Assembly (NCBI RefSeq): GCF_000376945.1
Contig: NZ_AQXU01000025.1
Coordinates: 372,001 to 436,000 of the forward strand
DNA from: Leeia oryzae DSM 17879
GTDB lineage: Bacteria > Pseudomonadota > Gammaproteobacteria > Burkholderiales > Leeiaceae
DNA length: 64,000 nt
Reading direction: 5' to 3'
Below, piece after piece: positions 53,435-62,253 of this stretch; the stretch's first letter is position 1, and every line of letters begins with the position of its first letter. A model generated the notes under the pieces. The model saw only the letters and a list, made by a program, of their open reading frames with translations. It did not search any database and was not told where the DNA came from. The position numbers were made by a program, and so were the translations under genes.

Positions 53435-54300
53435 GATTGACCATCAGCAGTGCTCAGGCCCAAAGACAATCGAAGATCAGTAGCATTTAGCAAGGGGCGT
53501 TCCAGTTCGTCAGCCAGGCGCAATACCCGCTTGACCAAATCCACGTTAGAGGCAAATGTTTGCCGTGTACCATCCAGCCAGAGATTATCTTCCAGTCCTG
53601 TACGCACACCGTCAGCAAACATCAATCCCAGCATATTAGCCTGTAGCTGAAACTTGCCAAGGCCTGCTACAGAGACCATGCTTGCATCAGGCAATGCCGC
53701 CATCAGGCAACCCAGCTCTAACAGGCTGGCTTGTGCAGAGAACATGTTACCCAGCAGGATATTGACATACACAGTACCTTCAACCAGAGTTTCTTTTTGC
53801 AAGACTTTCAGGAAGTTGACCATCCCTAGGTCAAATACTTCAATCTCTGGTTTGATCTGCTTTTGCTGCATTTTTTCAGCAAGCTGCCGGATCACGGCGG
53901 GCGTATTCACGCTAACGGAATGCGCAAAATTTAACGAGCTCAGGGTCAAGCTGGCCATATCAGGCTTCATGGCCCCATCCAGTTCCAGCACTCGCGACCG
54001 GAATTCGAATTCATGTTTTAACCGGCCACTGGTGGTCACGCACAAAACGGCCTGTTTGCCACCCGGCAATGCACGAATGCTCTCGATCAACCGTCCATAC
54101 ACCTCGGGGTCATCCGTCTGGTATTCTTGCGCATCTCTGGCATGCAAATGAAACATTTGCACGCCCAGTTCCAGGCAATGGCCAACATCGTCGATGATTT
54201 CATCGTGCGTCACCGGTATATTCGGATTCATGGCCTTGGTTGGCACTATCCCGGTACATGCCAGATTGACGACAAACGGCTTGCCCGGTTCAACTTGCAT
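53431..54300 (-). CDS. BKACE family (DUF849) beta-keto acid cleavage enzyme
   Basis: A 289-residue TIM-barrel, zinc-dependent enzyme related to 3-keto-5-aminohexanoate cleavage enzyme (Kce). The reaction type is beta-keto acid plus acetyl-CoA to acetoacetate plus an acyl-CoA. Catalytic features appear intact: CTGIVPTKAMNPNIPVT, zinc ligands FHLHARD (two His), TTSGR, and RTGLEDN with the Glu ligand. I start at ATG 54300 with GGAGG upstream; it overlaps the acyltransferase by 11 bases and the aminotransferase by four. No lysine-fermentation genes are near, so a Kce role is unlikely. Its substrate in this setting is unknown. Confidence 0.9.
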   Translation of the reverse strand: MQVEPGKPFVVNLACTGIVPTKAMNPNIPVTHDEIIDDVGHCLELGVQMFHLHARDAQEYQTDDPEVYGRLIESIRALPGGKQAVLCVTTSGRLKHEFEFRSRVLELDGAMKPDMASLTLSSLNFAHSVSVNTPAVIRQLAEKMQQKQIKPEIEVFDLGMVNFLKVLQKETLVEGTVYVNILLGNMFSAQASLLELGCLMAALPDASMVSVAGLGKFQLQANMLGLMFADGVRTGLEDNLWLDGTRQTFASNVDLVKRVLRLADELERPLLNATDLRLSLGLSTADGQS

Positions 54301-54979
54301 CTGAGGTCGCCTCCAGCGAGGTTTTGGCAATCTTCCTTGCGGGGTTACCGACATACACACCATCTGGTTCCGTATCGCGCAAGACAACAGCCCCGGCCCC
54401 AATTAATGATCTGGGTGCGATCGTCACGCCATCGCGAATAATGGCTCCTAACCCGATAAAGGACTGCTCGCCAATGCTGACGTTACCGCCAGTGACCACG
54501 CCGGTTGCAATAAAGCAGTGGTCTTCGATCACATTGTGATGTCCGATATTGGCACCGCTCCGCAACACGACATTCGAACCAAGACGGGCAAAAGACTGGA
54601 TTACCGCATGTTCGAATACCAGACAATGCTCGCCCATGGGCGTATCCGGAAAATAACTGGCCTTGCGGGAAACATAAGACCCTAGCGAAAAACCCAAGGC
54701 TCTCGCCTGCTCGCACAGACTGCGCCGGATGCCATTTATATGCACGCTACCAACCGGAATAATGAGTTCGGGCCGGTTATCAGGGAAAATATCGGCTAGG
54801 TCTTCAAATGCATACAGCGGCAAGCCTTCGTGTTGACCTGTCGTGGCATAGGCCTTATTGACGACAAACCCGGCCACCTGTCGGCAGGCATCGTGCGTTA
54901 AACCATGCCATACCATGCTCGCCATGGAGCGGTTACCAAAGACCAGCATGTCTTTTGCTGAGGGTAGATTGTGATTCAT
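54290..54979 (-). CDS. PglD/NeuD family acyltransferase (left-handed beta helix)
   Basis: A 229-residue protein with an N-terminal Rossmann-like part (residues about 10-95, MLVFGNRSMASMVWHG) and a C-terminal hexapeptide-repeat left-handed beta helix (ANIGHHNVIEDHCFIATGVV onward, to VYVGNPARKI). That is the architecture of PglD (acetylates UDP-4-amino-sugars) and NeuD (sialic acid O-acetylase). A His pair in GANIGHHNVIEDH matches the catalytic base of PglD. It is first in a three-gene minus-strand operon with BKACE and DegT-type genes. The acyl donor need not be acetyl-CoA. Confidence 0.87.
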   Translation of the reverse strand: MNHNLPSAKDMLVFGNRSMASMVWHGLTHDACRQVAGFVVNKAYATTGQHEGLPLYAFEDLADIFPDNRPELIIPVGSVHINGIRRSLCEQARALGFSLGSYVSRKASYFPDTPMGEHCLVFEHAVIQSFARLGSNVVLRSGANIGHHNVIEDHCFIATGVVTGGNVSIGEQSFIGLGAIIRDGVTIAPRSLIGAGAVVLRDTEPDGVYVGNPARKIAKTSLEATSDAS

Positions 54980-55155
54980 GTGAATTTACTTCTTGGATAG
55001 TTTGATGCAGTTAGGCAGCGGAGCCAATGATAGAGCATTCACTGGCTTCAATCCCGGGGCTTTAACCAAATTAACAATTGCTACACCGCACTATGGCAGC
55101 CAGTGCGTTGCAAGTAATCAAAAAAATGTCCTGAGCCAAGGCAGTAAATCGTACT
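54980..55155. other. Intergenic, likely promoter region of the three-gene cassette
   Basis: 176 bases between the acyltransferase start and the end of the upstream glutathione transferase gene. A/T-rich around 55060-55165. I see no strong hairpin with a T tract, so read-through from the transferase gene is possible. Confidence 0.35.
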
Positions 55156-55860
55156 TTATGATTTTTTCCGGTCCGCTTGCCCCTGCCCAAAGAGGATGTC
55201 GCGCTCTTTCTCCGACATGGGTTTGTCCCGGCGATAGGCTGGCGTGGTTCCCTCATACGCTCTTATCACTGCTGGCCGTGCCGCCATCTTATCGAACCAG
55301 CGTTTCAGGTCCGGATAACGGGTCAAATCCTGGCCATGTGCTGCATATGGCACAATCCATGGATAGCACGCGATATCGGCAATTGAATAGTCACCCGCAA
55401 TATAGTCGCGCCCCCATAACTGCTCGTCGAGCACGCCATACAAGCGGCTGGTCTCCCGTGTGTAACGATCGATGGCGTAAGGGATTTTTTCAGGTGCATA
55501 CACGGAAAAGTGGCCATTCTGGCCGGCCATTGGCCCCAAACCCCCTACCTGCCAGAACAGCCATTTCAGCACTTCTGTCCGGCCTCGTAGATCTATAGGG
55601 ATCAGTTGTTTCAACTTATCTGCCAGATACAGCAAGATGGCACCCGACTCAAATACCGCCAATGGCCCGGCTCCATCCGTCGGTTCATGATCGACAATCG
55701 CGGGAATCTTATTGTTGGGCGAAATAGCCAGAAACTCGGGCGAAAACTGATCCCCTTCACTAATATTTACCGGGATCACTTTGTAAGCCAGTCCGACTTC
55801 TTCCAGCATGATCTTGATTTTTAAACCATTGGGCGTTTCTGCGTAATACAGTTCAATCAT
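55156..55860 (-). CDS. Glutathione S-transferase family protein (YfcG/YghU-like)
   Basis: A 234-residue GST-fold protein. The N-terminal thioredoxin-like domain starts IELYYAETPNGLKIKIMLEEVGLAY, lacking an active-site Cys or Tyr and carrying the Thr-Pro-Asn pattern seen in the Nu-class (YfcG) type, which shows disulfide reductase activity with two bound glutathiones. The C-terminal helical domain has YTRETSRLYGVLDEQL and ADIACYPWIVPY. Same strand as the three-gene cassette, 176 bases upstream of it, without evident link. Confidence 0.9.
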   Translation of the reverse strand: MIELYYAETPNGLKIKIMLEEVGLAYKVIPVNISEGDQFSPEFLAISPNNKIPAIVDHEPTDGAGPLAVFESGAILLYLADKLKQLIPIDLRGRTEVLKWLFWQVGGLGPMAGQNGHFSVYAPEKIPYAIDRYTRETSRLYGVLDEQLWGRDYIAGDYSIADIACYPWIVPYAAHGQDLTRYPDLKRWFDKMAARPAVIRAYEGTTPAYRRDKPMSEKERDILFGQGQADRKKS

Positions 55861-56015
55861 GGGGTATCTATCCCGTCTGTTAATCAGTTACAGCACATCT
55901 GTTGCCAACTGCATCAATTGCATTATAGAAACAAAACGCTAGATCCACCGTGAACAAAACCTGACCCTTCATCAAATCTTGCTGAAATGGCAAACAGACG
56001 CCATCCCCAAAGTAA

Positions 56016-56049
56016 AAATGGCAGGCACGTTTGCACGTGTCTGCCATTT
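56016..56049 (-). terminator. Rho-independent terminator of ahcY-metF
   Basis: AAATGGCAGGCACG (56016-56029) pairs with CGTGTCTGCCATTT (56036-56049) with one G-U pair and a six-base loop; on the minus strand a T tract follows (complement of 56014-56018). It starts 25 bases after metF. Confidence 0.85.
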
Positions 56050-56073
56050 CCCGATACAACTGCAGCGGTTTGT

Positions 56074-56907
56074 TTACAAACCCAAACGCTGCCACACGGT
56101 GGATACCAAACCAGCCTGGTTCAGGGTGTAGAAATGCAGCCCAGGTGCACCGCCTTCCAGCAGTTTGTCGCACAGTTCGGTCACCACATCCAGACCGAAC
56201 GAGCGAATAGACGCCACGTCGTCGGCATAGCCTTGCAGGCGCAGACGCAGCCAGCGAGGAATTTCCGCGCCGCAAACGTCCGAAAAGCGTGCCAACTGGC
56301 TGAAGTTGCTGATCGGCATGATGCCCGGCACGATCGGGATATCCACGCCCTGCTCACGCACGGCATCTACAAAGGCAAAATAGGCATCTGCATTGTAGAA
56401 ATATTGCGTGATGGCAGAGTTGGCGCCCGCGCTGGCTTTGCGTACAAAATTCTTGATATCGTCTTGTGCGCTCTTGGCTTGCGGATGGTATTCCGGATAG
56501 GCGGCCACTTCGATGTGGAACCAGTCGCCGGTTTCCTCACGAATGAACGCCACCAGTTCGTTGGCGTAGCGGAACTCGCCGGCCACCGCCATGCCCGATG
56601 GCAAATCGCCACGGAGCGCCACGATATGGCGGATACCGTCTTGCTGAAAACCTTTCAGCAGCTCACGGATACCGTCACGGGTACTGCCGATGCAGGACAG
56701 GTGCGGTGCAACGTTATAGCCTTCGGCCTTGATCTCGCGCACGGCACGCAAGGTGCCTTCTTGCGTAGAACCGCCAGCGCCATAGGTGACCGAGAAGAAA
56801 TGCGGATTGTACTGGGCCAGCTGGCGACGGGTGACGCGCAGTTTTTCCATGCCTTCGTCCGTCTTGGGCGGGAAAAACTCGAAACTGTAAACACGTTGTT
56901 GGGTCAT
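56074..56907 (-). CDS. metF: 5,10-methylenetetrahydrofolate reductase
   Basis: A 277-residue FAD-dependent TIM-barrel enzyme that makes 5-methyl-THF for methionine synthesis. Signatures: YSFEFFPPKTDEGMEKL, FFSVTYGAGGSTQEGT, HLSCIGSTRDGI, ALRGDLPSG, and TQYFYNADAYFAF. ATG 56907 is preceded by AAGGAAG. It follows ahcY by about 75 bases on the same strand, so both methyl-cycle genes are probably on the SAH-riboswitch transcript. The terminator at 56016-56049 ends the operon. Confidence 0.96.
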   Translation of the reverse strand: MTQQRVYSFEFFPPKTDEGMEKLRVTRRQLAQYNPHFFSVTYGAGGSTQEGTLRAVREIKAEGYNVAPHLSCIGSTRDGIRELLKGFQQDGIRHIVALRGDLPSGMAVAGEFRYANELVAFIREETGDWFHIEVAAYPEYHPQAKSAQDDIKNFVRKASAGANSAITQYFYNADAYFAFVDAVREQGVDIPIVPGIMPISNFSQLARFSDVCGAEIPRWLRLRLQGYADDVASIRSFGLDVVTELCDKLLEGGAPGLHFYTLNQAGLVSTVWQRLGL

Positions 56908-56982
56908 GATAACTTCCTTGCCAGCGGGCAACGCATGTTGGCGCTGCCCGCCTGATGACATTTCACCAATGCTAGCGGTGCC

Positions 56983-58383
56983 TTAGTAGCGGTAGTGCTC
57001 TGGCTTGTAAGGACCTTCCTTGTTCACGCCGATGTAGCGTGCCTGGGTATCGGTCAGCGTGGTCAGTTTGGCGTTCAGCTTTTTCAGCTGCAAACGGGCC
57101 ACTTTTTCGTCCAGATGTTTAGGCAGCACATACACACCCACCGGGTAATCGGCGGTACGGGTGAACAGCTCGATCTGGGCGATGGTCTGGTTGGCAAATG
57201 AAGAACTCATCACATAGCTTGGGTGGCCGGTAGCACACCCCAGGTTCACCAAGCGGCCTTCGGCCAGCAGGATGATGCGCTTGCCGTCCGGGAAGATCAC
57301 ATGGTCAACTTGTGGCTTGATGTTTTCCCAGGTGTACTGCTTGATGGAGGCAACATCGATTTCGTTATCAAAGTGGCCAATGTTACAAACGATGGCCTGG
57401 TCCTTCATGGCCTTCATGTGTTCATGGGTAATCACGTGGAAGTTACCGGTACAGGTCACAAAAATGTCGGCCTGTGAGGCGGCTTCGTCCATGGTCACCA
57501 CACGGTAGCCTTCCATGGCAGCCTGCAAGGCACAGATCGGGTCAACTTCGGTCACCCATACCTGGGCAGACAGTGCACGCAGCGCCTGGGCAGAGCCCTT
57601 GCCTACGTCACCATAACCAGCCACCACGGCTACTTTACCGGCAATCATCACGTCGGTTGCGCGTTTGATGCCATCCACCAGCGATTCGCGGCAGCCGTAC
57701 AGGTTGTCGAACTTGGATTTGGTGACCGAGTCGTTCACGTTGATGGCCGGGAATTTCAGCTCGCCACGTTCGAACATCTGGTACAGGCGGTGCACGCCGG
57801 TGGTGGTTTCTTCGGTCACGCCCTTGATCTGGTTCAAACGGGTGGAGTACCAGGTCGGGTCTTGGGCCAGTTTGGCCTTGATGCTGGCAAACAGGAAGGT
57901 TTCTTCTTCGCTGCCCGGGTGGTTCAGCAAAGAAGCGTCTTTTTCTGCACGAGCCCCCAGATGCAGCAACAGGGTGGCGTCGCCGCCATCGTCCAGAATC
58001 ATGTTGGCCTGTTCGCCTGGCCATTCAAAAATCTGGTGGGTGAAGTTCCAGTAGGCTTCCAGTGATTCGCCCTTGTAAGCGAACACCGGGATGTTGCTGG
58101 CCGCAATGGCAGCAGCGGCATGGTCTTGGGTAGAGTAGATATTGCAAGACGCCCAGCGCACATCGGCCCCCAATGCCACCAGGGTCTCGATCAGCACGGC
58201 GGTTTGGATGGTCATGTGCAGCGAACCGGCGATACGCGCGCCACGCAAAGGCTGCTGGCTGGCAAACTCTTCGCGAATGGCCATCAGGCCGGGCATCTCG
58301 GTTTCGGCAATACGGATTTCCTTGCGACCCCAGTCGGCAAGGCTCATATCGGCAACTTTGTAATCAGTAAAGGTAGCGACCAC
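56983..58383 (-). CDS. ahcY: Adenosylhomocysteinase
   Basis: A 466-residue NAD-dependent hydrolase that splits S-adenosylhomocysteine into adenosine and homocysteine, keeping methyltransferases free of product inhibition. Seen: [32 protein letters not shown], the NAD site [15 protein letters not shown] near residue 255, [13 protein letters not shown], and the C-terminal KPEHYRY. The start is GTG 58383, with GGAG at 58392-58395. Preceded by a SAH riboswitch, so expression should rise when SAH accumulates. Confidence 0.97.
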   Translation of the reverse strand: MVATFTDYKVADMSLADWGRKEIRIAETEMPGLMAIREEFASQQPLRGARIAGSLHMTIQTAVLIETLVALGADVRWASCNIYSTQDHAAAAIAASNIPVFAYKGESLEAYWNFTHQIFEWPGEQANMILDDGGDATLLLHLGARAEKDASLLNHPGSEEETFLFASIKAKLAQDPTWYSTRLNQIKGVTEETTTGVHRLYQMFERGELKFPAINVNDSVTKSKFDNLYGCRESLVDGIKRATDVMIAGKVAVVAGYGDVGKGSAQALRALSAQVWVTEVDPICALQAAMEGYRVVTMDEAASQADIFVTCTGNFHVITHEHMKAMKDQAIVCNIGHFDNEIDVASIKQYTWENIKPQVDHVIFPDGKRIILLAEGRLVNLGCATGHPSYVMSSSFANQTIAQIELFTRTADYPVGVYVLPKHLDEKVARLQLKKLNAKLTTLTDTQARYIGVNKEGPYKPEHYRY

Positions 58384-58518
58384 AGTGTGAACTCCAGACA
58401 GTGTGGCCGGACAGGGAGGGCATGCTCACCCACCCCCGTGACCGGCACGGGTTAACAGGTGAGCGCAGTTTGAATGCGAGCCTAGGGCGTAAAAAGCCTT
58501 GCAGCGCTCCTCGAATGC
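58384..58518 (-). ncRNA. S-adenosylhomocysteine riboswitch in the ahcY leader
   Basis: The minus-strand leader contains CGAGGAGCGCTGCAA (ending at 58513) and GGCTCG, then TTCAAAC, then GCGCTCACC (ending near 58458), the conserved core of the SAH riboswitch; the aptamer is about 58458-58518. The pseudoknot pairs GAGCGC with GCGCTC. Downstream GGTGAGC (complement of 58424-58430) is complementary to GCTCACC (complement of 58458-58464), enclosing a small hairpin (58435-58451), so an alternative stem can compete with the pseudoknot. Known members turn the gene on when SAH is bound. Confidence 0.9.
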
Positions 58519-58523
58519 TTCGC

Positions 58524-58529
58524 ATTATA
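58524..58529 (-). promoter_or_regulatory. -10 box of the ahcY promoter
   Basis: TATAAT on the minus strand; transcription would begin about 58517, at the edge of the riboswitch aptamer. CTGAAA 17 bases upstream is a plausible -35 (four of six matches). Confidence 0.75.
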
Positions 58530-58617
58530 GCGGAAAATTCCAAGGTTTTCAGTAGTTTGGCGGTACAACACGCCATCATCCGATCAAGACATGCCGGCTT
58601 GGCCGCCAGAGGCGGGG

Positions 58618-59139
58618 TCACGAAAGCGCCAGCACCAACAGGTGATCGGTCTGGACATCCTGCCCCACCGTAAACGGAATCAGCCCTGCGGATGTAAAGC
58701 CTGACTTCTGGTAATAGGCGATGGCCCGCGGGTTCTTCTCCCACACGGTCAGCCACAAATGACTCGCCCCTTGTGCCATTGCCGACTGCTTGGCCGCATC
58801 CAGCAACGGTTGGGCCAGCCCCTTGCCCAGCCAGGGGCGGTCAAGATAATAGCGCGACAGATTCAGCGCCCCTGCCGGTACAGCCGGCGGTACCGGCTTG
58901 CGAATCAACTGGGCAAAACCCGCCAGTTGCGCTGCTGCGTACAGCAGCAAAAAGACATGATCCGGGTCGGCCAGCTCTGCTGCGACTTGTTTGACATCAA
59001 AATGGGTCCGGATGTAATGGTCGGTATCTTCCGGCGTGTTCAGATGCGCGTAAGTATCCACAAAGGTACGCCTTGCCAGATCGGCCAGTACCTCGGCATC
59101 GGATACCGTACCCAAACGGATCACAGGGGTGATGTGCAT
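58618..59139 (-). CDS. GNAT family N-acetyltransferase
   Basis: A 173-residue acetyltransferase with the GNAT fold: DAEVLADLARRTFVDTYAHL at the N-terminus, LDRPWLGKGLAQPLLDAA as the acetyl-CoA binding motif (the usual Q/R-x-x-G-x-G/A here reads RPWLGKGLA), and WEKNPRAIAYYQKSGF. The acceptor is unknown. I start at ATG 59139 (MHITPVIRLG); the frame runs to 59202 with a more hydrophobic extension that seems unneeded. Single gene between ahcY and upp. Confidence 0.87.
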   Translation of the reverse strand: MHITPVIRLGTVSDAEVLADLARRTFVDTYAHLNTPEDTDHYIRTHFDVKQVAAELADPDHVFLLLYAAAQLAGFAQLIRKPVPPAVPAGALNLSRYYLDRPWLGKGLAQPLLDAAKQSAMAQGASHLWLTVWEKNPRAIAYYQKSGFTSAGLIPFTVGQDVQTDHLLVLALS

Positions 59140-59302
59140 GACAAACCGCCAGTTCAATAACAAGACGAACCCAAGTATACGGGCCGGTATCTTCCGCCTC
59201 AACCCGTCACCTGCCCGCCATTTGCATCAAACATCCCACGCTGCGGCAACCTCATGTAAAATACACTGACCATTTGGACAGGATTTCTGCAGGAGACATT
59301 CG

Positions 59303-59938
59303 ATGGGCATCCATCTCGTTGCACACCCGTTGGTTCAACACAAAGTTGGCCTGCTGCGGGAAGCTGATATCAGCACCAAAAAATTCCGCGAACTGACCAA
59401 CGAGATTGGCCGTTTGCTTGCCTATGAAGCCAGCCAGGATTTTGCGCTGGAAACCGTCACCATCGATGGCTGGTGCGGCCCGGTGGATATCCAGCAGATC
59501 AAGGGCAAGAAGGTCACGGTGGTACCGATTCTGCGCGCCGGCATTGGCATGCTGGATGGCGTACTGGACATGATCCCCAGCGCCAAGATCAGCGTGGTGG
59601 GTTTGTCGCGCAACGAAGAAACCCTGCAACCGGAATCTTACTTCGAAAAGTTTGTGGGTAGTCTGGACGAACGCATGGCGCTGATCATCGACCCGATGCT
59701 GGCCACCGGCGGCTCCATGATTGCCACCATCGACCTGCTAAAGCGTGCGGGTTGCAAGTCAATCCGGGCCCTGGTGCTGGTCGCCGCACCAGAAGGCATC
59801 AAAGCGGTGCAGGATGCGCATCCGGATGTCGCTATTTACACCGCAGCCATTGACTCGCACCTGAACGAGCACGGCTATATCATTCCGGGCCTGGGTGATG
59901 CGGGTGACAAGATTTTCGGGACCAAACAACACGGCTAA
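59303..59938 (+). CDS. upp: Uracil phosphoribosyltransferase
   Basis: Pyrimidine salvage enzyme forming UMP from uracil and PRPP. The 211-residue protein has [15 protein letters not shown], the PRPP site [11 protein letters not shown], and the uracil-binding [19 protein letters not shown] near the C-terminus. AGGAGA precedes ATG 59303. Followed after about 70 bases by a RutR-like regulator on the same strand, with nucleoside ABC permease genes a few kb further on. Confidence 0.97.
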   Translation: MGIHLVAHPLVQHKVGLLREADISTKKFRELTNEIGRLLAYEASQDFALETVTIDGWCGPVDIQQIKGKKVTVVPILRAGIGMLDGVLDMIPSAKISVVGLSRNEETLQPESYFEKFVGSLDERMALIIDPMLATGGSMIATIDLLKRAGCKSIRALVLVAAPEGIKAVQDAHPDVAIYTAAIDSHLNEHGYIIPGLGDAGDKIFGTKQHG

Positions 59939-60010
59939 GGCAGTTGACTGCCTGGCCGTGACAGGTCGGCCGAACCGCTTTAGAATGCCCGCCTTCCAGT
60001 GGAGGATTAC

Positions 60011-60628
60011 ATGCCTGTTGCCGTTGTCAAAGTAAACCCGGTCGTTGCATTGCTGGCCAGTGCAGAGGACGTTTTTGCCCAGAAAGGCTACGAAGGCGCG
60101 ACCACCGGCCTGATTGCCAAACAGGCGGGCATTCCCAAAGCCACACTGCATTACCACTTTGGCACCAAAGAAGAACTGTACCGTCAGGTACTGCACAGCG
60201 TGTTTGACGAGTGGCATCAGGCGGCCGTCAAGTTTGATGAAACCGACGATCCGGCCACCGCTCTCGAAGGCTATGTCCGCGTCAAGATGGCGCTGTCCCG
60301 CACCCGTCCGCAGGGTTCCAAAATCTGGGCTCAGGAGATGATTGCCGGCTCCCCTCACCTGATGGATATCCTCACCAACGAGGTCAAACCGTGGTTTGAC
60401 AGCCGTACCGCCAGAATCCAGCAATGGATTGATGACGGCAGAATGGCTACGATTAATCCGCAAGCCCTGATGTTCATGATCTGGGCCACCACCCAGCATT
60501 ATGCCGATTTCGAGACCCAGATCCGGGTCATGACCGCACAACCCGCCCTGGACAAAGACTGGTTTGATCAGGCCACCGACGATGTGGTGGCGCTGGTATT
60601 GCGGGCGGTGGGACTGGCAAACCAATAG
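60011..60628 (+). CDS. TetR family regulator, RutR-like
   Basis: A 205-residue regulator with an N-terminal TetR helix-turn-helix (ALLASAEDVFAQKGYEGATTGLIAKQ, then KATLHYHFGTKEELYRQVL). The C-terminal domain resembles E. coli RutR, notably MFMIWATTQHYADFETQIRVMT. RutR binds uracil or thymine and governs pyrimidine degradation and related genes. Location 72 bases after upp supports pyrimidine sensing. ATG 60011 is preceded by GGAGG. The true ligand is an inference. Confidence 0.88.
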   Translation: MPVAVVKVNPVVALLASAEDVFAQKGYEGATTGLIAKQAGIPKATLHYHFGTKEELYRQVLHSVFDEWHQAAVKFDETDDPATALEGYVRVKMALSRTRPQGSKIWAQEMIAGSPHLMDILTNEVKPWFDSRTARIQQWIDDGRMATINPQALMFMIWATTQHYADFETQIRVMTAQPALDKDWFDQATDDVVALVLRAVGLANQ

Positions 60629-60649
60629 CCAGCTACCACGGCATCTAAC

Positions 60650-61468
60650 CTACCCCACAAACGATTGCTGATAATGCTTGGGCGTGGTCGCCAGACGTCG
60701 TTTGAAATGCCGCTGGAAGTGGCTCTGGTCCGCAAACCCCAGTTGCTGCGCCACTGCGACAATCGATTCTCCGTTTCGCAACAAATGCTTGGCCCGGTTA
60801 ATGCGCTGGTCCAGCTGGTAGGCATGCGGCGTTTGGCCAAACCGTTGCTTGAAACTGCGGATCAGATGATAGCGGCTAATACCGGCTACTTCGGAAATGC
60901 TGTCCAGTGACAGGTTGTCGGTCAGCTGGTCCATGATCAGCTCGCGGGCCTGGCGCAGGTTCGGCGCAAGTTGCAGGACCGGCGAATCGCCCATCTGTGT
61001 AAAACCGTGTGTCATCAAGAAATGGATCAGCTGCGATTCAGCTGCCAGCGGGTTACCTTCTTCCAGCAAGGCCGCATACAAGGCATTGAAGTCGGCTAGC
61101 GCCGTACGGCTGGTCAGGCTGGTTCTGGAAAATGGCATATAGTCTTGTGCCCCAGCTTGCCCGGTTTCCTGTTGCAATCGGGCCATCCAGGCGGTCTCCA
61201 CAAACAGCATGCGATAAGACCAGCGTTGCCCACGGTCCGGATTACAGGCATGCGCCGTTCCCGGGTTGATCAGCACCGTCATGCCCTGATGAATCCGTTG
61301 CGGCGTCCCATGATTGGTATAGCAGGCTTCGCCTGCATCGATCACGCCAAAAGAAAACTCGTCATGCGTATGGGTATCGTAACAGGCGGCAGAATGGTTG
61401 GCACGGCGCAACTCCACCACCGGCAAACTGCTGCTACGCTTGAAATACAATGCATCGTTATGCGGCAT
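60650..61468 (-). CDS. AraC family transcriptional regulator
   Basis: A 272-residue regulator: an N-terminal AraC-type cupin (CYDTHTHDEFSFGVIDAGEACY; HQGMTVLINPGTAHACNPD) and a C-terminal double helix-turn-helix (NLSLDSISEVAGISRYHLIRSFKQRFGQTPHAYQ and a second with VAQQLGFADQSHFQRHFKRR). Members of this AraC/LysE-family pairing often control the neighbouring amino acid exporter, here the LysE-type gene 14 bases upstream on the same strand. Confidence 0.93.
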   Translation of the reverse strand: MPHNDALYFKRSSSLPVVELRRANHSAACYDTHTHDEFSFGVIDAGEACYTNHGTPQRIHQGMTVLINPGTAHACNPDRGQRWSYRMLFVETAWMARLQQETGQAGAQDYMPFSRTSLTSRTALADFNALYAALLEEGNPLAAESQLIHFLMTHGFTQMGDSPVLQLAPNLRQARELIMDQLTDNLSLDSISEVAGISRYHLIRSFKQRFGQTPHAYQLDQRINRAKHLLRNGESIVAVAQQLGFADQSHFQRHFKRRLATTPKHYQQSFVG

Positions 61469-61481
61469 TCACCCGCCCCCT

Positions 61482-62087
61482 TCAGCCATGACCTACCCAG
61501 ATTGACACCACCGATCCCGCCAGCGCCAAGCCCATCCCGCCATTAAATGCGCGCTGCCATGCTGGCGTTGCCAGCCATTGCCTGATCATACGCCCAACCA
61601 TTGCCCATGTGGCAACCGAGACAAAACAAACCACGCCCGAGATGCTGCAGAATAATGCCAGCAACACCCAGCGATGCACATCAGCCGCGACAAACAGGCT
61701 GACGCCGGACATGGCGACCAGCCAGGCTTTGGGATTGAGTGCCTGCACCAACCCGCCCTGCCATATGGTCGGCACCGGCATCGCCTGATCCCCTGTAAGC
61801 TCGGCAAAAGGCGCAAACACAATTCTGACCGCCAGGTACAGCAAATAGACAGCGCCCATCCATTGCAGCACCTGCGACCATTGTGGAAAACGGATTAGCA
61901 GCTGGTTCAGGCCGCTCCCCGCCAGCGCCACGATCAGCACGTAACTGAGACTTGCTCCCAGCACATGCGGCATGGCACGCAGAAAACCGGCACTGGCGCC
62001 GACTGACGTCGCAATCAGGTTCACCGGCCCGGGTGAAATGGCACCCGTCAGGGCGAACAGAAACATGGATAACCAGAGCGCAGACAT
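61482..62087 (-). CDS. LysE family amino acid exporter
   Basis: A 201-residue membrane protein with six predicted helices of the LysE/RhtB superfamily, which exports amino acids. It has the N-terminal ALTGAISPGPVNLIATSVGA motif (the family's G-P-G/S-P signature is clear) and the central LVQALNPKAWLVAMS segment with conserved NPK. ATG 62087 follows GAGGT. It is upstream of and co-directional with the AraC gene, with a 13-base gap, so likely cotranscribed. Confidence 0.92.
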   Translation of the reverse strand: MSALWLSMFLFALTGAISPGPVNLIATSVGASAGFLRAMPHVLGASLSYVLIVALAGSGLNQLLIRFPQWSQVLQWMGAVYLLYLAVRIVFAPFAELTGDQAMPVPTIWQGGLVQALNPKAWLVAMSGVSLFVAADVHRWVLLALFCSISGVVCFVSVATWAMVGRMIRQWLATPAWQRAFNGGMGLALAGSVVSIWVGHG

Positions 62088-62202
62088 GACATACCTCATC
62101 AGATAGGGAATGAGGCCAGTGTAGAGACTGCAGTAGACGGGGTATTGAACGAAATTGCGGTTTGATTGTGACGGGTAATCCTTACCCCGTTGCGTCAGAC
62201 CA

Positions 62203-62236
62203 CGTACACATGCCCGCGATGGCGGGCGTGTGTACG
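62203..62236 (-). terminator. Long hairpin after the ABC permease genes
   Basis: CGTACACATGCCCGC (62203-62217) pairs with GCGGGCGTGTGTACG (62222-62236) through 15 positions with one G-U, loop of four. Seventeen bases beyond the permease stop. No T tract. Confidence 0.6.
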
Positions 62237-62253
62237 TATGCAGCAGCAGCGTT

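Noticed and set aside
53431-54300. Assignment of the BKACE gene as lysine-fermentation kce
   Set aside because: No other lysine fermentation genes are present, and the operon partners are an acyltransferase and a sugar-type aminotransferase.
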